A stretch of 64,000 nt of DNA from CAVORB01 sp963736235 (GCA_963736235.1 CAVTOR010000023.1:62001-126000), one strand, 5' to 3'. Shown: positions 28,396 through 37,535, counted from the stretch's first letter. A program made the numbers and translations. Notes: generated by a model not told the origin, from the sequence alone.

Positions 28396-29595
28396 ATGGA
28401 GCACAGGGACAGTCCGGGATTTTCAACGCTCGCCATCCGCACCGGCCATGCGCGCACCCAGGAGGGGGAGCACAGCGAGCCGATCTACGCCACGTCGAGC
28501 TATGTGTTCTCAAACGCGGCCGAGGCGGCCGCGCGCTTCGCTGGAGACGAGCCGGGGAACATCTATTCCCGCTTCACCAACCCGACGGTACAGGCCTTCG
28601 AAGTCCGGCTCGCGGCCCTAGAGGGGGGAGAGTCCTGCGTGGCCACCGCTTCCGGCATGGCGGCAATCCTGTCGGTCGGCCTGGGCCTGCTCGAGGCGGG
28701 CAGTCACATTGTTTCCTCGCGCAGCATCTTTGGCAGCACCACCATGCTGTTCAACAAGTACCTGGCGCGCTTCGGGATCGAAACCAGCTACGTGCCTCTG
28801 GCGGATCTCGACGCCTGGGCGGCGGCGATCAGACCGAAGACGCGGCTGCTTTTCGTTGAGACCCCCTCCAATCCCCTGACCGAGATGGCGGATATCCGCG
28901 CCCTCGCGGAGCTCGCCCATGCCAGCGGGTGCCTGCTCGCGGTGGACAATTGCTTCTGCACCCCGGCGCTGCAGCGGCCGCTGTCGCTCGGTGCGGATCT
29001 GGTCATTCACTCCGCCACCAAGTACCTGGACGGGCAAGGCCGTTGCCTGGGGGGCGCGGTGGTGGGCGACCGCAAGCTGGTGGGGGAGGACGTGTTCGGG
29101 GTCATCCGTACCGCTGGGCCGAGCATGAGTCCGTTCAACGCCTGGGTGTTCCTCAAGGGGCTGGAGACGCTGGAGCTGCGAATGCTGGCCCACGCCCGCA
29201 ATGCCCAGATCCTCGCCGAGTGGCTGCGGGAGCAGCCGTCTGTCGAGCGGGTCCATTACCCGGGCCTCGATTTCCACCCCCAGCACTACTTGGTGGGCAG
29301 CCAGCAGCGCACCGGGGGCGGGATCGTCGCATTCGACGTCAGGGGAGGACGCGCGGCCGCTTGGCGCGTGATCGATGCCACCCGGATGCTTTCCATTACC
29401 GCCAACCTGGGGGATACCAAGACAACCATCACCCATCCCGCGACCACGACCCACGGGCGGCTGACGCCGGAGGAGAGAGCGGCGGCGGGAGTTGGGGAAG
29501 GCCTGATCCGCGTTGCGGTCGGCCTGGAGAACGTCGAGGACATCGAGTCGGACCTGGCGAGGGGCCTCAGTGCTTTCTCGGGCTGTCCCGCCTGA
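28396..29595 (+). CDS. metZ: O-succinylhomoserine sulfhydrylase
   Basis: PLP enzyme making homocysteine from O-succinylhomoserine and sulfide, the direct sulfhydrylation route to methionine. 399 residues; PLP lysine Lys209 is in HSATKYLDGQG, and YSRFTNPT and SGMAA are family motifs. The segment DGQGRCLGGAVVG and linkage to purF are typical for MetZ rather than MetB or MetC, as in Pseudomonas. Confidence 0.93.
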   Translation: MEHRDSPGFSTLAIRTGHARTQEGEHSEPIYATSSYVFSNAAEAAARFAGDEPGNIYSRFTNPTVQAFEVRLAALEGGESCVATASGMAAILSVGLGLLEAGSHIVSSRSIFGSTTMLFNKYLARFGIETSYVPLADLDAWAAAIRPKTRLLFVETPSNPLTEMADIRALAELAHASGCLLAVDNCFCTPALQRPLSLGADLVIHSATKYLDGQGRCLGGAVVGDRKLVGEDVFGVIRTAGPSMSPFNAWVFLKGLETLELRMLAHARNAQILAEWLREQPSVERVHYPGLDFHPQHYLVGSQQRTGGGIVAFDVRGGRAAAWRVIDATRMLSITANLGDTKTTITHPATTTHGRLTPEERAAAGVGEGLIRVAVGLENVEDIESDLARGLSAFSGCPA

Positions 29596-29653
29596 AGGCG
29601 CGGCCCGTCCGACAGCCAGTTCAGAATGCGGTCGGAAATGGGAAGCGCCCCGG

Positions 29654-30268
29654 ATGAGCCATAGTGAAGATCAACTTCCGGCGTCGCCGGATGCCGAACT
29701 GAGGGCGAAATGGGACGCCCGCTACCGCGAAAGCGACCGCGAGCTCATCCCCGCACGGGTCCTGCTCGAAAACCGGCATCTGCTGCCACCGAAGTGCCGC
29801 GCGCTGGACCTGGCCTGCGGACTCGGCGCGAATGCCCTGCTGCTCGCCGAGCTTGGGTTGCAGGTATCGGCCTGGGACCTGTCGGCGGTGGCCATCGATC
29901 GCCTGAAGGACGCGGCTTCCGCGCGGGGCTTGCGAATCGACGCCCAAGTGCGCGACCTACAAGCGCATCCCCCGGAGCGTAGCGCATTCGATGTGATCGT
30001 CGTTGCCCACTTCCTTGACAGGGCGTTGGCACCGAGGATCGTCGAGGCGCTGCGCCCGGGGGCGCTGCTCTTTTACCAGACTTTCACCCGTGAGGCGGTT
30101 TCCGACTGCGGCCCCTCGAATCCCGAATACCGGCTCGGGGTCAACGAGCTTCTGCGGCTCTTTCCAGGGCTCATCGTGCGTGTATACCGGGAAGAAGGGC
30201 GGCTCGGCGACCAGACGCTTGGCGGCCGTGATGTGGCCATGTTGGTAGCGGAAAGGCCGCGATCTTGA
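29654..30268 (+). CDS. Class I SAM-dependent methyltransferase
   Basis: 204-residue protein with SAM motif I ALDLACGLGANAL (about 48-60), the acidic residue of motif II in SAWDLS, and a tellurite-resistance TehB-like layout. The substrate is unknown. It follows metZ after 58 bases on the same strand. ATG 29654 is preferred since upstream in-frame sequence overlaps metZ. Confidence 0.8.
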   Translation: MSHSEDQLPASPDAELRAKWDARYRESDRELIPARVLLENRHLLPPKCRALDLACGLGANALLLAELGLQVSAWDLSAVAIDRLKDAASARGLRIDAQVRDLQAHPPERSAFDVIVVAHFLDRALAPRIVEALRPGALLFYQTFTREAVSDCGPSNPEYRLGVNELLRLFPGLIVRVYREEGRLGDQTLGGRDVAMLVAERPRS

Positions 30269-30443
30269 CCCCTGCCGCGGGCCATCGACCTGCGTTCAGC
30301 CTTCTGTCGAGTGCGACAAATGGGTTGAGCCCGCTGCAGACCTCCGTGCTTCTTATTGACGTCGGTTACAGCAGGTAGTCGATCTCGTGTCGGGACTGGT
30401 GGGTGGTTGCCTGGCTAACCGAGCGAGCGTAAAGGGTGAATCT

Positions 30444-31568
30444 ATGACCGATCAAAACGTTTTCGTAAACAACGCCCTCGAAGCGACCATCCGTATCGGG
30501 ATCCTACTGCTGCTCGCGGCCTGGTGCTTCGACATCGTCCGTCCCTTCATCATTCCCATCGTCTGGGGAATCATCATCGCGATCGGTACTTACCCCGCAT
30601 TCCTGTCCTTGCGGCGAAGGCTCGGAGGACGCGGGGTATTGTCCGCGACCCTGATCACGCTCCTGGGGCTCCTGATCCTGATCGTGCCGACCGTGCTGCT
30701 CAGCGGCACGCTCATCGACAGCGCGCATGGATTGGCCAAGGGTCTGCAGCAAGGGACCATCGCGGTCCCCTCACCGCCGGAAAGCGTCAAGGGGTGGCCG
30801 GTGGTCGGGGAGGCGCTGGATGTCTTCTGGCGCCAGGCATCGCAGAACCTGGCCGCAACGGCGGCGAAAATCGCTCCCCAGCTCAAGGCGGCGGGCTCTT
30901 GGCTGCTGTCGACGGCGGCTGGGGCCGGTTTCGGCATCTTGAAGTTCGTGATTGCCATCGTCATCTCCGGCGTGCTGTTGGCGAACGCCGAAGCGAGCGG
31001 CAGAACGGCCTACGCGATATCCACCCGACTTGCCGGCCAGAAGGGCGTCGAGTTTGCGAAGCTGGCGGAGGTCACGGTGCGTAGCGTCACCCGCGGAATC
31101 CTCGGCGTGGCGCTGATCCAGTCGCTACTCATCGGTCTGGGATTCCTGGTGATGGGCATTCCCGGCGCGGGACTCTGGGCGCTGTTGTGCCTGATCCTCA
31201 GCGTCATCCAGATCGGCCCGTTCCCGGTGGTGCTCCCGGTCCTGTTTTACGTGTTCTCAACCGCCGACACCGGGCCGGCGGTGGTATTCCTGATCTGGAG
31301 CCTGTTCGCGGGTTCCGTCGACAACATCCTGAAGCCCATCTTGCTCGGGCGTGGCGTAGATGTCCCCATGGCCGTGATCTTCATTGGGGCGATCGGTGGG
31401 TTCATCACCTCGGGCATCATCGGGCTCTTCGTCGGCGCCGTCGTGCTGGTCCTCGGATACAAGCTGTTCCTCGCCTGGGTTTACGATCGACCCAGCCCCG
31501 GGGGCGCCGACACGTCAACGCCGCCGGGCACCCCCAACCTGGCCGCGAGCGACGAGTCGAAGTCCTGA
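30444..31568 (+). CDS. AI-2E family transporter (PerM-like membrane protein)
   Basis: 374-residue polytopic protein of the UPF0118/AI-2E exporter family, with about eight hydrophobic segments: a pair at the N-terminus (about 17-60), a third near 67-90, and a C-terminal cluster (about 160-355) containing the family segment LFAGSVDNILKPILLG. Members export varied substrates and the cargo here is unknown. The hydrophilic stretch between (about 95-150) is presumably periplasmic. Start ATG 30444 follows a weak AAGGGTG site. Convergent with uppP. Confidence 0.85.
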   Translation: MTDQNVFVNNALEATIRIGILLLLAAWCFDIVRPFIIPIVWGIIIAIGTYPAFLSLRRRLGGRGVLSATLITLLGLLILIVPTVLLSGTLIDSAHGLAKGLQQGTIAVPSPPESVKGWPVVGEALDVFWRQASQNLAATAAKIAPQLKAAGSWLLSTAAGAGFGILKFVIAIVISGVLLANAEASGRTAYAISTRLAGQKGVEFAKLAEVTVRSVTRGILGVALIQSLLIGLGFLVMGIPGAGLWALLCLILSVIQIGPFPVVLPVLFYVFSTADTGPAVVFLIWSLFAGSVDNILKPILLGRGVDVPMAVIFIGAIGGFITSGIIGLFVGAVVLVLGYKLFLAWVYDRPSPGGADTSTPPGTPNLAASDESKS

Positions 31569-31675
31569 TGCACCGAAATCGCGAGGACGGGCTGTTCTTC
31601 GAACCAGTCGATCAAGGCGGCGGCTTGGGCGCTGGCGAAAGCCGGCGTTCCTGGCCGCATGCCTGCACCTGGGCC

Positions 31676-32515
31676 TCAGGTGATCAGAAGCAGGATCAGT
31701 CCTCCGAGAAAAAAACGATAAATAACAAAAGGAAACATGCTTACCTTCTCAATGAACTTGAGAAAGAAGTGTATGGTCAGGTAGGCCACAACGAATGACA
31801 CCGCGGCGCCCAGCCAGAGAGAAGACCAGTCCACGGGGTCGGCGGCTTGGGCCAGATCCAGCGTCTCCAGCGCCCCGGCCATGAGGATGGTGGGGATCGA
31901 GAGCAGGAAGGAAAATCGTGACGCCGCCTTGCGGGTCAAGCCGAGGAATAGACCGGCAGTGATGGTGATGCCGGAGCGCGATGTCCCGGGGATGATGGCG
32001 ACCGCCTGAAGCAACCCCACGAAGAGCGCGTCTGTCCAGCGCACCGAGTATTCGTCCCGCATCCGCCGGCCACGGATGTCGGCAATCCAGAGCAACAGAC
32101 CGAACCCGATGGTGGTGCCCGCGATGACGAGGGCAACCATCCGTTCGTCCTGCCGCAGCATCTCCAACAGGCCTTTGAGGGGGAGGCCGAGGATCAGGAC
32201 CGGAATGGTAGCCAGTAGGATCATCCAACCCAGGCGCGCGTCCTGGGACTCGATGCGTCTGCGCGCGATCGAGCCGAGGACGGCGACGGACATCGCCGCG
32301 ACCTCGTGACGGAAGTAGGTGACCACGGCGCCCAGAGTCCCGAGGTGCACCGCCACGTCGAAGGCGAGACTCTGCAGCTCGTAGCCGAACAACAGGGGCG
32401 TCAACACCAGATGACCGGAGCTGGAGATCGGGAGAAACTCGGTGAATCCCTGTACCAGTGCGAGCAGGATGACCTGGGCGGTATCTATGGCTGCGGACTC
32501 CTTGGAAACTCGCAA
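31676..32515 (-). CDS. uppP: Undecaprenyl-diphosphatase UppP/BacA
   Basis: Integral membrane phosphatase that recycles undecaprenyl pyrophosphate for cell-wall synthesis. The two active-site motifs are GFTEFLPISSSGHL and PGTSRSGITITAGL, and there are about eight membrane helices. The given start is TTG 32513-32515 (279 residues). The family N-terminus, however, would begin at IDTAQVILLAL, codon ATA 32486-32488, which has AAGGAG (minus strand, 32498-32503) nine bases upstream. Initiation at AUA, or an ATG-to-ATA change, is possible. Confidence 0.92.
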   Translation of the reverse strand: MRVSKESAAIDTAQVILLALVQGFTEFLPISSSGHLVLTPLLFGYELQSLAFDVAVHLGTLGAVVTYFRHEVAAMSVAVLGSIARRRIESQDARLGWMILLATIPVLILGLPLKGLLEMLRQDERMVALVIAGTTIGFGLLLWIADIRGRRMRDEYSVRWTDALFVGLLQAVAIIPGTSRSGITITAGLFLGLTRKAASRFSFLLSIPTILMAGALETLDLAQAADPVDWSSLWLGAAVSFVVAYLTIHFFLKFIEKVSMFPFVIYRFFLGGLILLLIT

Positions 32516-32605
32516 TTGTAACAGCCGGGTGCGGAATTTGTGCGTGCCGCGGGTGCGTCCCGATCACTGCACCGAATCGCCCGTCCCGACGCGTCGATGC
32601 TCGTC

Positions 32606-33412
32606 TTATTGGACTTGAGGCAGCTGCAGGGTTCGCCAGCGATGAACCGGGGGTAGGGACGCGCGTGCAACCGCCGCGATGAATCCGGTCTCCGGGACAC
32701 AGTGTGCGATATCGAGCGCGGCAACCGATGACGCACTCCGGCGCCTGGACAGGCCGCGTCCATCGGCCTTGACGTCGGCCTCCAGCGCCGTCCAGGAACG
32801 GTAGAAGAGCTCCAGGCGCCGCTCTTCTGGCGCCGATACGATCCGCTCCGCTTCGGCCTGCGGAAACATTCTCCTCGCGATAGGCAGCAGGTCCGCGCGC
32901 GGACGTATCCGTTCGCAGTCGATGCCCACGGGATACCCGGACGAGACGGCGACCAGGGTCATGTCGTCGCTGGTCGTCATGTTGAACTCCAGGCAAGATC
33001 GCGGCTCGGCCAGGGTTGGTTTCCCCGCAGACCCGTATTCAAAAACATGTAGATGTGGGGCGTTGTTCGTGTAAAAGGACAGAACCTTGCGGAGACCCGC
33101 ATGGGCGCGTACATAGCGTTCCCGATGGTGAGCCTGGCGCAAGCGCTGGGCGCGCGACCGCTCTCCATCGGACAGCAGGTGCCATTGTGTCTCCAGGGAC
33201 GGACCGCGGGGACCACGCTCCAGCTTCCACAGATGCAGGTCTCCGGCGCCGAGCCCCGGGGAAACGGCCACCGTCCGCCAGTGCAGCACCTCTAAGGGAT
33301 CGCTCAACTCCCCTCCTTCACCAACGCCGCTTTCCGGGGGTGGCGGCAAGACCCATCTCGCGCCATTTCCGGGTGGCCCATGACGTTGGCGGATTCTATA
33401 ATCCTCGGGCAT
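32606..33412 (-). CDS. 4'-phosphopantetheinyl transferase, Sfp type
   Basis: Transfers phosphopantetheine from CoA to carrier proteins. Motifs are PVGIDCERI (magnesium-binding Asp and Glu) and FYRSWTALEADVKADGRGL, where the usual WTxKEA lysine is replaced by Leu. N-terminal part with RERYVRAHAGLRKVL matches the family. The start is uncertain: ATG 33410-33412 gives 268 residues but lacks a ribosome site, while TTG 33305-33307 (234 residues, the usual length) directly follows GAAGGAGGGGAG. The region before 33307 is not conserved. Confidence 0.8.
   Translation of the reverse strand: MPEDYRIRQRHGPPGNGARWVLPPPPESGVGEGGELSDPLEVLHWRTVAVSPGLGAGDLHLWKLERGPRGPSLETQWHLLSDGERSRAQRLRQAHHRERYVRAHAGLRKVLSFYTNNAPHLHVFEYGSAGKPTLAEPRSCLEFNMTTSDDMTLVAVSSGYPVGIDCERIRPRADLLPIARRMFPQAEAERIVSAPEERRLELFYRSWTALEADVKADGRGLSRRRSASSVAALDIAHCVPETGFIAAVARASLPPVHRWRTLQLPQVQ
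33397..33402 (+). promoter_or_regulatory. Perfect -10 hexamer upstream of the small conserved gene
   Basis: TATAAT at 33397-33402, thirty bases before the GTG of the 69-residue gene. No convincing -35 box at 16-18 bases upstream (TGGCCC at 33374). It overlaps the 5' end of the divergent transferase gene if that gene starts at 33412. Confidence 0.4.
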
Positions 33413-33431
33413 CAGCGACGAGGTATCGAGC

Positions 33432-33641
33432 GTGGAGTCGTACGAAAAGCTGCGGTTGGAGGCGAGATTGGAGTCCCTGTGCGAAAAGGGCTGCCGCCAC
33501 GTATGGCACGACATCGATGCCCTGGAGAGAGGTCAGGAACTGAAAGAAACCAAGGGCCTGAACGATACGGAGCGTCGCTGGCTCCTCGCCGAGCTGAAGC
33601 AGATCATGGCGGTTTACGGCGACCGCTGCTCAACCGACTGA
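33432..33641 (+). CDS. Small conserved protein of unknown function
   Basis: 69-residue soluble, charged and helical protein, MESYEKLRLEARLESLCEK and so on, with no signal peptide or membrane segment. It resembles short uncharacterised gammaproteobacterial proteins ending in LKQIMAVYGDRC. The two cysteines before residue 25 (CEKGC) could bind metal but nothing shows this. GTG start supported by GAGGT seven bases upstream. tex begins 113 bases downstream. Confidence 0.65.
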   Translation: MESYEKLRLEARLESLCEKGCRHVWHDIDALERGQELKETKGLNDTERRWLLAELKQIMAVYGDRCSTD

Positions 33642-33754
33642 TCCTTCCTGAATTCATCACTCTTCGGCAGTGAAGGCTCCGACCCGCGCCGGACCCGGGC
33701 ATTCGCCTGTGCGCCCTGAAAGCACCGAGAATACAACGCAAGGAAAACAATGCA

Positions 33755-36073
33755 GTGAAGAACATAGTTCGTACAATTTGCGAGGAACTCAAGGTCGCCG
33801 TCCAGCAGGTCGAGGCGGCTGTCCGGCTGCTCGACGAGGGAGCGACCGTGCCCTTCGTCGCCCGTTACCGCAAGGAAGCGACCGGGGGTTTGGACGACGT
33901 CCAGCTGCGCGAGTTGGAGCACCGCCTCGGCTACCTGCGTGAGCTCGGGGATCGCCGGGCAACCGTCCTCAGGAGCATCGAGGAGCAGGGAAAGCTGACG
34001 AACGAGATCGCCGCGGAGATCCATGCCGCGGACACCAAGCAGCGGCTGGAGGATCTCTACCTGCCGTACAAGCCGAAGCGTCGCACCAGGGCGCAGATCG
34101 CACGCGAGGCGGGGCTCGAGCCCCTGGCTCTGGGCTTGCTGGAGGATCCCGCGCAGAGCCCGGAGACGCTTGCCGCCGATTTCGTGTCCGCGGAAAAGGG
34201 GGTGGCGGACAGAGATACGGCCCTGGAGGGCGCCCGCCAGATATTGATGGAGCGTTTCGCCGAGGATGCGGCTCTCGCGGGGCGACTTCGTGACTACGTG
34301 TGGGAGAACGGTGTGCTCGTCTCCGGCCTGATCGAAGGCAAGGAGAAGGAGGGCAGCAAGTTCTCGGACTACTTCGACTACCGCGAGGCGGTCGCCAAGA
34401 TCCCCTCGCACCGGGCGCTCGCGCTGTTCAGAGGACGGAATGCGGGCGTCCTGGCCCTCGAACTGAAACCCGGGCCCGAGGACGAGGAGGCGGACCGGAT
34501 CTGCCAGCAAATGATCTCCCGGCAATTTGGGATCACGGACAAGGGTCGGCCGGCGGACCCCTGGCTGCGCGAGGTCGTGCGCAAGACCTGGCGCATAAAG
34601 CTGCTGGCGCGCCTCGACCTGGAGATCAAGTCGCGCCTGCTGGAAGCGGCGGAATCGGAGGCCATCCGGGTCTTCGCACGCAACCTGTCGGCGCTGCTGT
34701 TGGCCTCGCCCGCGGGGCGGCTGCCGACCATCGGGCTCGATCCGGGACTGCGCACGGGTGTCAAGGTGGCGGTCGTGGACGCGACCGGGCGGGTGGCCGC
34801 GACCGACACCATCTACCCGCACGCCCCGCGGAATCAGTGGGATGCCGCGGTTGCCCGGCTGGCGACACTGGCGAAGGAACATGGCGCCAAGCTGGTCAGC
34901 ATCGGCAACGGCACCGCCTCGCGCGAGACCGACAAGTTGGCCCGCGCGCTGATCAAGCTCCATCCGGACCTCGGACTGCGTTCCGTTGTCGTCAGCGAGG
35001 CGGGGGCCTCCGTCTATTCGGCCTCCGAGTACGGATCCCAGGAGTTGCCGGAGCTGGACGTCTCGCTGCGTGGCGCCGTATCCATCGCCAGACGCCTGCA
35101 GGATCCACTGGCTGAGCTGGTGAAGATCGATCCCAAGTCCATCGGCGTCGGTCAGTATCAGCACGACGTCAACCAGAGCCAGCTCGCCCGCGCGCTGGAG
35201 AACGTCGTCGAGGACTGCGTAAATGCAGTGGGCGTGGATCTCAACACCGCGTCGGTGCCGCTCCTGGCACGGGTCTCGGGCCTCAGTCGCGGACTCGCGG
35301 AGAACATCGTGCGCTACCGCGATGAGCACGGGGCGTTCCGTCGTCGCACCGGTCTGAAGAAGGTTCCGCGCCTCGGGGACAAGACGTTTCAACTCTGCGC
35401 CGGCTTCCTGCGGGTACCGGATGGAGAGGAGCCCCTCGACGCCTCCGCCGTGCATCCCGAGGCCTATCCGGTAGTGCGCCGAATCCTCGTCGAGGCAGGA
35501 AAGGGCATCCGCGAGTTGATCGGCGACACGGCCACCCTGCGTCGTCTCAATCCCGCCAGCCTCACCGACGACCAGTTCGGCTTGCCTACGGTCCGGGACA
35601 TCCTCGCGGAGCTGGAGAAGCCGGGGCGGGATCCGCGACCGGAGTTCAGGGCCGCGGAGTTCCTGGAGGGCGTGGAGAAGCTGACCGATCTCGAGCCGGG
35701 AATGGTCCTGGAGGGCACCGTCACCAACGTCACCAACTTCGGCGCATTCGTGGACATCGGTGTCCATCAGGATGGCCTGGTGCACATCTCGGCGCTCGCG
35801 GACCGCTTCGTGAAGGACCCACATGAAGTAGTCAAGACCGGCGACCTGGTCAAGGTTAAGGTGCTCGACCTGGATCTGGAACGCCGGCGCATCGCGCTCA
35901 GCATGCGTCTCGGCGACCGGCCCGAGCCCCAGTCGCAACGTCCGATGTCCGGACGGCACCCGACGGGACCGCAGCAACGGCGGGACGATACAAAGGAACC
36001 TGCCATCGCAGGTGGCGCCTTGGCTGCTGCCTTTTCGCGGGCCCGTTCCGGTCGCGACTCGGGGCAAAAATAG
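33755..36073 (+). CDS. tex: Tex-family transcription accessory RNA-binding protein
   Basis: 772-residue nucleic-acid-binding protein related to Spt6. Order of domains: N-terminal helical Tex domain (1-190), YqgF RNase H-like domain with IGLDPGLRTGVKVAVVD (about 327-343), helix-hairpin-helix region (about 490-560) and a C-terminal S1 domain (LEPGMVLEGTVTNVTNFGAFVDIG, here quoted only as starting at about residue 648), then a basic tail. GTG start with AAGGA about ten bases upstream. A strong hairpin lies 20 bases after the stop. Confidence 0.95.
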   Translation: MKNIVRTICEELKVAVQQVEAAVRLLDEGATVPFVARYRKEATGGLDDVQLRELEHRLGYLRELGDRRATVLRSIEEQGKLTNEIAAEIHAADTKQRLEDLYLPYKPKRRTRAQIAREAGLEPLALGLLEDPAQSPETLAADFVSAEKGVADRDTALEGARQILMERFAEDAALAGRLRDYVWENGVLVSGLIEGKEKEGSKFSDYFDYREAVAKIPSHRALALFRGRNAGVLALELKPGPEDEEADRICQQMISRQFGITDKGRPADPWLREVVRKTWRIKLLARLDLEIKSRLLEAAESEAIRVFARNLSALLLASPAGRLPTIGLDPGLRTGVKVAVVDATGRVAATDTIYPHAPRNQWDAAVARLATLAKEHGAKLVSIGNGTASRETDKLARALIKLHPDLGLRSVVVSEAGASVYSASEYGSQELPELDVSLRGAVSIARRLQDPLAELVKIDPKSIGVGQYQHDVNQSQLARALENVVEDCVNAVGVDLNTASVPLLARVSGLSRGLAENIVRYRDEHGAFRRRTGLKKVPRLGDKTFQLCAGFLRVPDGEEPLDASAVHPEAYPVVRRILVEAGKGIRELIGDTATLRRLNPASLTDDQFGLPTVRDILAELEKPGRDPRPEFRAAEFLEGVEKLTDLEPGMVLEGTVTNVTNFGAFVDIGVHQDGLVHISALADRFVKDPHEVVKTGDLVKVKVLDLDLERRRIALSMRLGDRPEPQSQRPMSGRHPTGPQQRRDDTKEPAIAGGALAAAFSRARSGRDSGQK

Positions 36074-36085
36074 CGGTTGCTGGAC

Positions 36086-36125
36086 AAAAAAAAGCCGCCG
36101 AGCCGCGTACTGCGGCTCGGCGGCT
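36086..36125 (-). terminator. Intrinsic terminator, minus strand best, shared by tex and the hemerythrin gene
   Basis: A perfect 14-base-pair GC-rich stem, AGCCGCCGAGCCGC (36093-36106) paired with 36112-36125, has a five-base loop. Read on the minus strand the stem is followed by eight T (36086-36093), the classical intrinsic form for the gene ending at 36140. Read on the plus strand it lies 20 bases after tex but has only a weak T tract. Confidence 0.88.
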
Positions 36126-36139
36126 TGCTTGGGCCGAAC

Positions 36140-36586
36140 TCAGGCCGCTACCTGGTCCGCGCCTTCAAGCTTGCGGATCAGGGGATAGAGGTGCTCGGTC
36201 TCGCGCTGGATGCGGTCCAGGACCAGATCGAACATCTCACCGGTCTCCTTCACGAAATGGGCGTGGTCGCGGATCATGAGCTGACCATGGCGGCGTGAGC
36301 ACCATTCCTTCAAGTAGTCGGCGAAGATGCGCTTGATCTCGGAGGAGCCCGAGAGAAAACGGTCGGCGGTGTTCTTCACCGCCTGATCCGGATGGGAGAT
36401 CAGGCGGCCACACAGCTCGCGGTCTACCACCTCCATGTGCTCCTTGACCTTGCCCGAGAGTTCGAAAAACAGGTCGCAGGCGGTCTGGGTATCACACATG
36501 GAGCGGTCTTGGATCAGGTAGCGGAACACGTTGGAGAGCTCCGTTATCTTGTGGTTCTGGGCGTGCAGTTCAGAAAAGGCGATCAT
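36140..36586 (-). CDS. Hemerythrin-like HHE-domain protein
   Basis: 148-residue, mostly helical protein with iron-ligand-like positions in the order expected for hemerythrin: HAQNHKITE, FFELSGKVKEHMEVVDREL, and DHAHFVKETGEMFDLVLDRI followed by ETEHLYPLI. Such proteins bind a di-iron site and sense or carry oxygen, or protect against oxidative or nitrosative stress; the role here is inferred. ATG 36584-36586 with GGAGG ten bases upstream is preferred over a longer in-frame start. It has its own terminator. Confidence 0.72.
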   Translation of the reverse strand: MIAFSELHAQNHKITELSNVFRYLIQDRSMCDTQTACDLFFELSGKVKEHMEVVDRELCGRLISHPDQAVKNTADRFLSGSSEIKRIFADYLKEWCSRRHGQLMIRDHAHFVKETGEMFDLVLDRIQRETEHLYPLIRKLEGADQVAA

Positions 36587-36673
36587 CGTCGAATATCCTC
36601 CAGTCCTATAGTTCTCGGCCGGGTGACTAATGAAGCAAGGGGAAAAACGCGGCAGGGGAGCGAATAACCCTTT

Positions 36674-36694
36674 GAGCAATAGGTGATTTTGCTC
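36674..36694. repeat. Inverted repeat GAGCAA-N9-TTGCTC
   Basis: Six-base perfect arms (36674-36679 and 36689-36694), about 90 bases upstream of the hemerythrin-like gene. It could be an operator, but the arms are short and no known regulator consensus is matched. Confidence 0.3.
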
Positions 36695-36770
36695 CGCGAC
36701 TAGTCCAAATTCCTCCGATGTTGGAGTCTACTAGAGTAAAGCCACGCTGTGAACGTGAAAAAGTCCAGGT

Positions 36771-37535
36771 CTAAAGGATCTGGCTCAGGAACAGCTTGGT
36801 GCGCTCCTGACGGGGATCGTCGAAGAAACGCTCGGGGTCGTTCTGCTCCACGATCTCTCCCTCGTCCATGAAGATCACCCGGTCCGCGACCGTCCGCGCA
36901 AAACCCATTTCATGCGTGACGCAGAGCATGGTCATGCCTTCCTGAGCGAGCTCGACCATCACGTCCAGCACCTCCTTGATCATCTCCGGGTCGAGCGCGG
37001 AGGTAGGCTCGTCGAACAACATGATCCGCGGGCTCATGCAGAGGCTGCGCGCGATGGCTACCCGCTGCTGCTGGCCCCCGGATAGCTGTCCCGGATACTT
37101 GTCCGCCTGCTCGGGGATGCGCACGCGGGCCAGGTATTCCATTGCGACCTTCTCGGCCTCGGCGCGCGGCATCTTGCGCACCCAGATGGGTGCAAGGCAG
37201 CAGTTCTCGAGCACCGTCAGGTGCGGGAACAGGTTGAACTGCTGAAACACCATGCCGACCTCGCTGCGCACCCGCTCGATGTTCTTGAGGTCCTCGCCAA
37301 GCTCGGTACCGTCAACCACGATGCGGCCTTGCTGGTGCGACTCCAAATGATTGATGCAGCGGATCAAGGTGGATTTGCCGGAGCCCGAGGGACCGCAGAT
37401 GACGATGCGCTCACCCCTGCGCACCGTCAGGTCAATGCCTTTCAGTACGTGGAAGTCTCCGAACCATTTGTGTACACCGCGCATTTCGATCATCAGCGTG
37501 TCGCCAGGCGGTTGGCGTGTTCTCTGGTTGTTCAT
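36771..37535 (-). CDS. aapP: General L-amino acid ABC transporter ATP-binding protein
   Basis: ATPase of the polar/general amino acid transporter, 254 residues: Walker A GPSGSGKST, Q loop FQQFNLFPH, signature LSGGQQQR, Walker B IMLFDEPTS and switch His in VTHEMG. The start is taken as ATG 37533-37535; GTG 37548-37550 is an in-frame alternative. It normally sits directly after aapM, but here two opposite-strand genes intervene, so it needs its own promoter. Its ATG overlaps the stop of an uncertain 75-residue frame. Confidence 0.92.
   Translation of the reverse strand: MNNQRTRQPPGDTLMIEMRGVHKWFGDFHVLKGIDLTVRRGERIVICGPSGSGKSTLIRCINHLESHQQGRIVVDGTELGEDLKNIERVRSEVGMVFQQFNLFPHLTVLENCCLAPIWVRKMPRAEAEKVAMEYLARVRIPEQADKYPGQLSGGQQQRVAIARSLCMSPRIMLFDEPTSALDPEMIKEVLDVMVELAQEGMTMLCVTHEMGFARTVADRVIFMDEGEIVEQNDPERFFDDPRQERTKLFLSQIL

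Noticed and set aside
26910..28457. 515-codon open frame on the minus strand opposite purF
   Set aside because: purF and the start of metZ explain this sequence; the antisense product has no recognisable motifs.
33614..36067. 817-codon open frame on the minus strand opposite tex
   Set aside because: tex is fully recognisable on the plus strand with all domains; the antisense frame shows no family motifs and is the usual result of high GC and codon bias.
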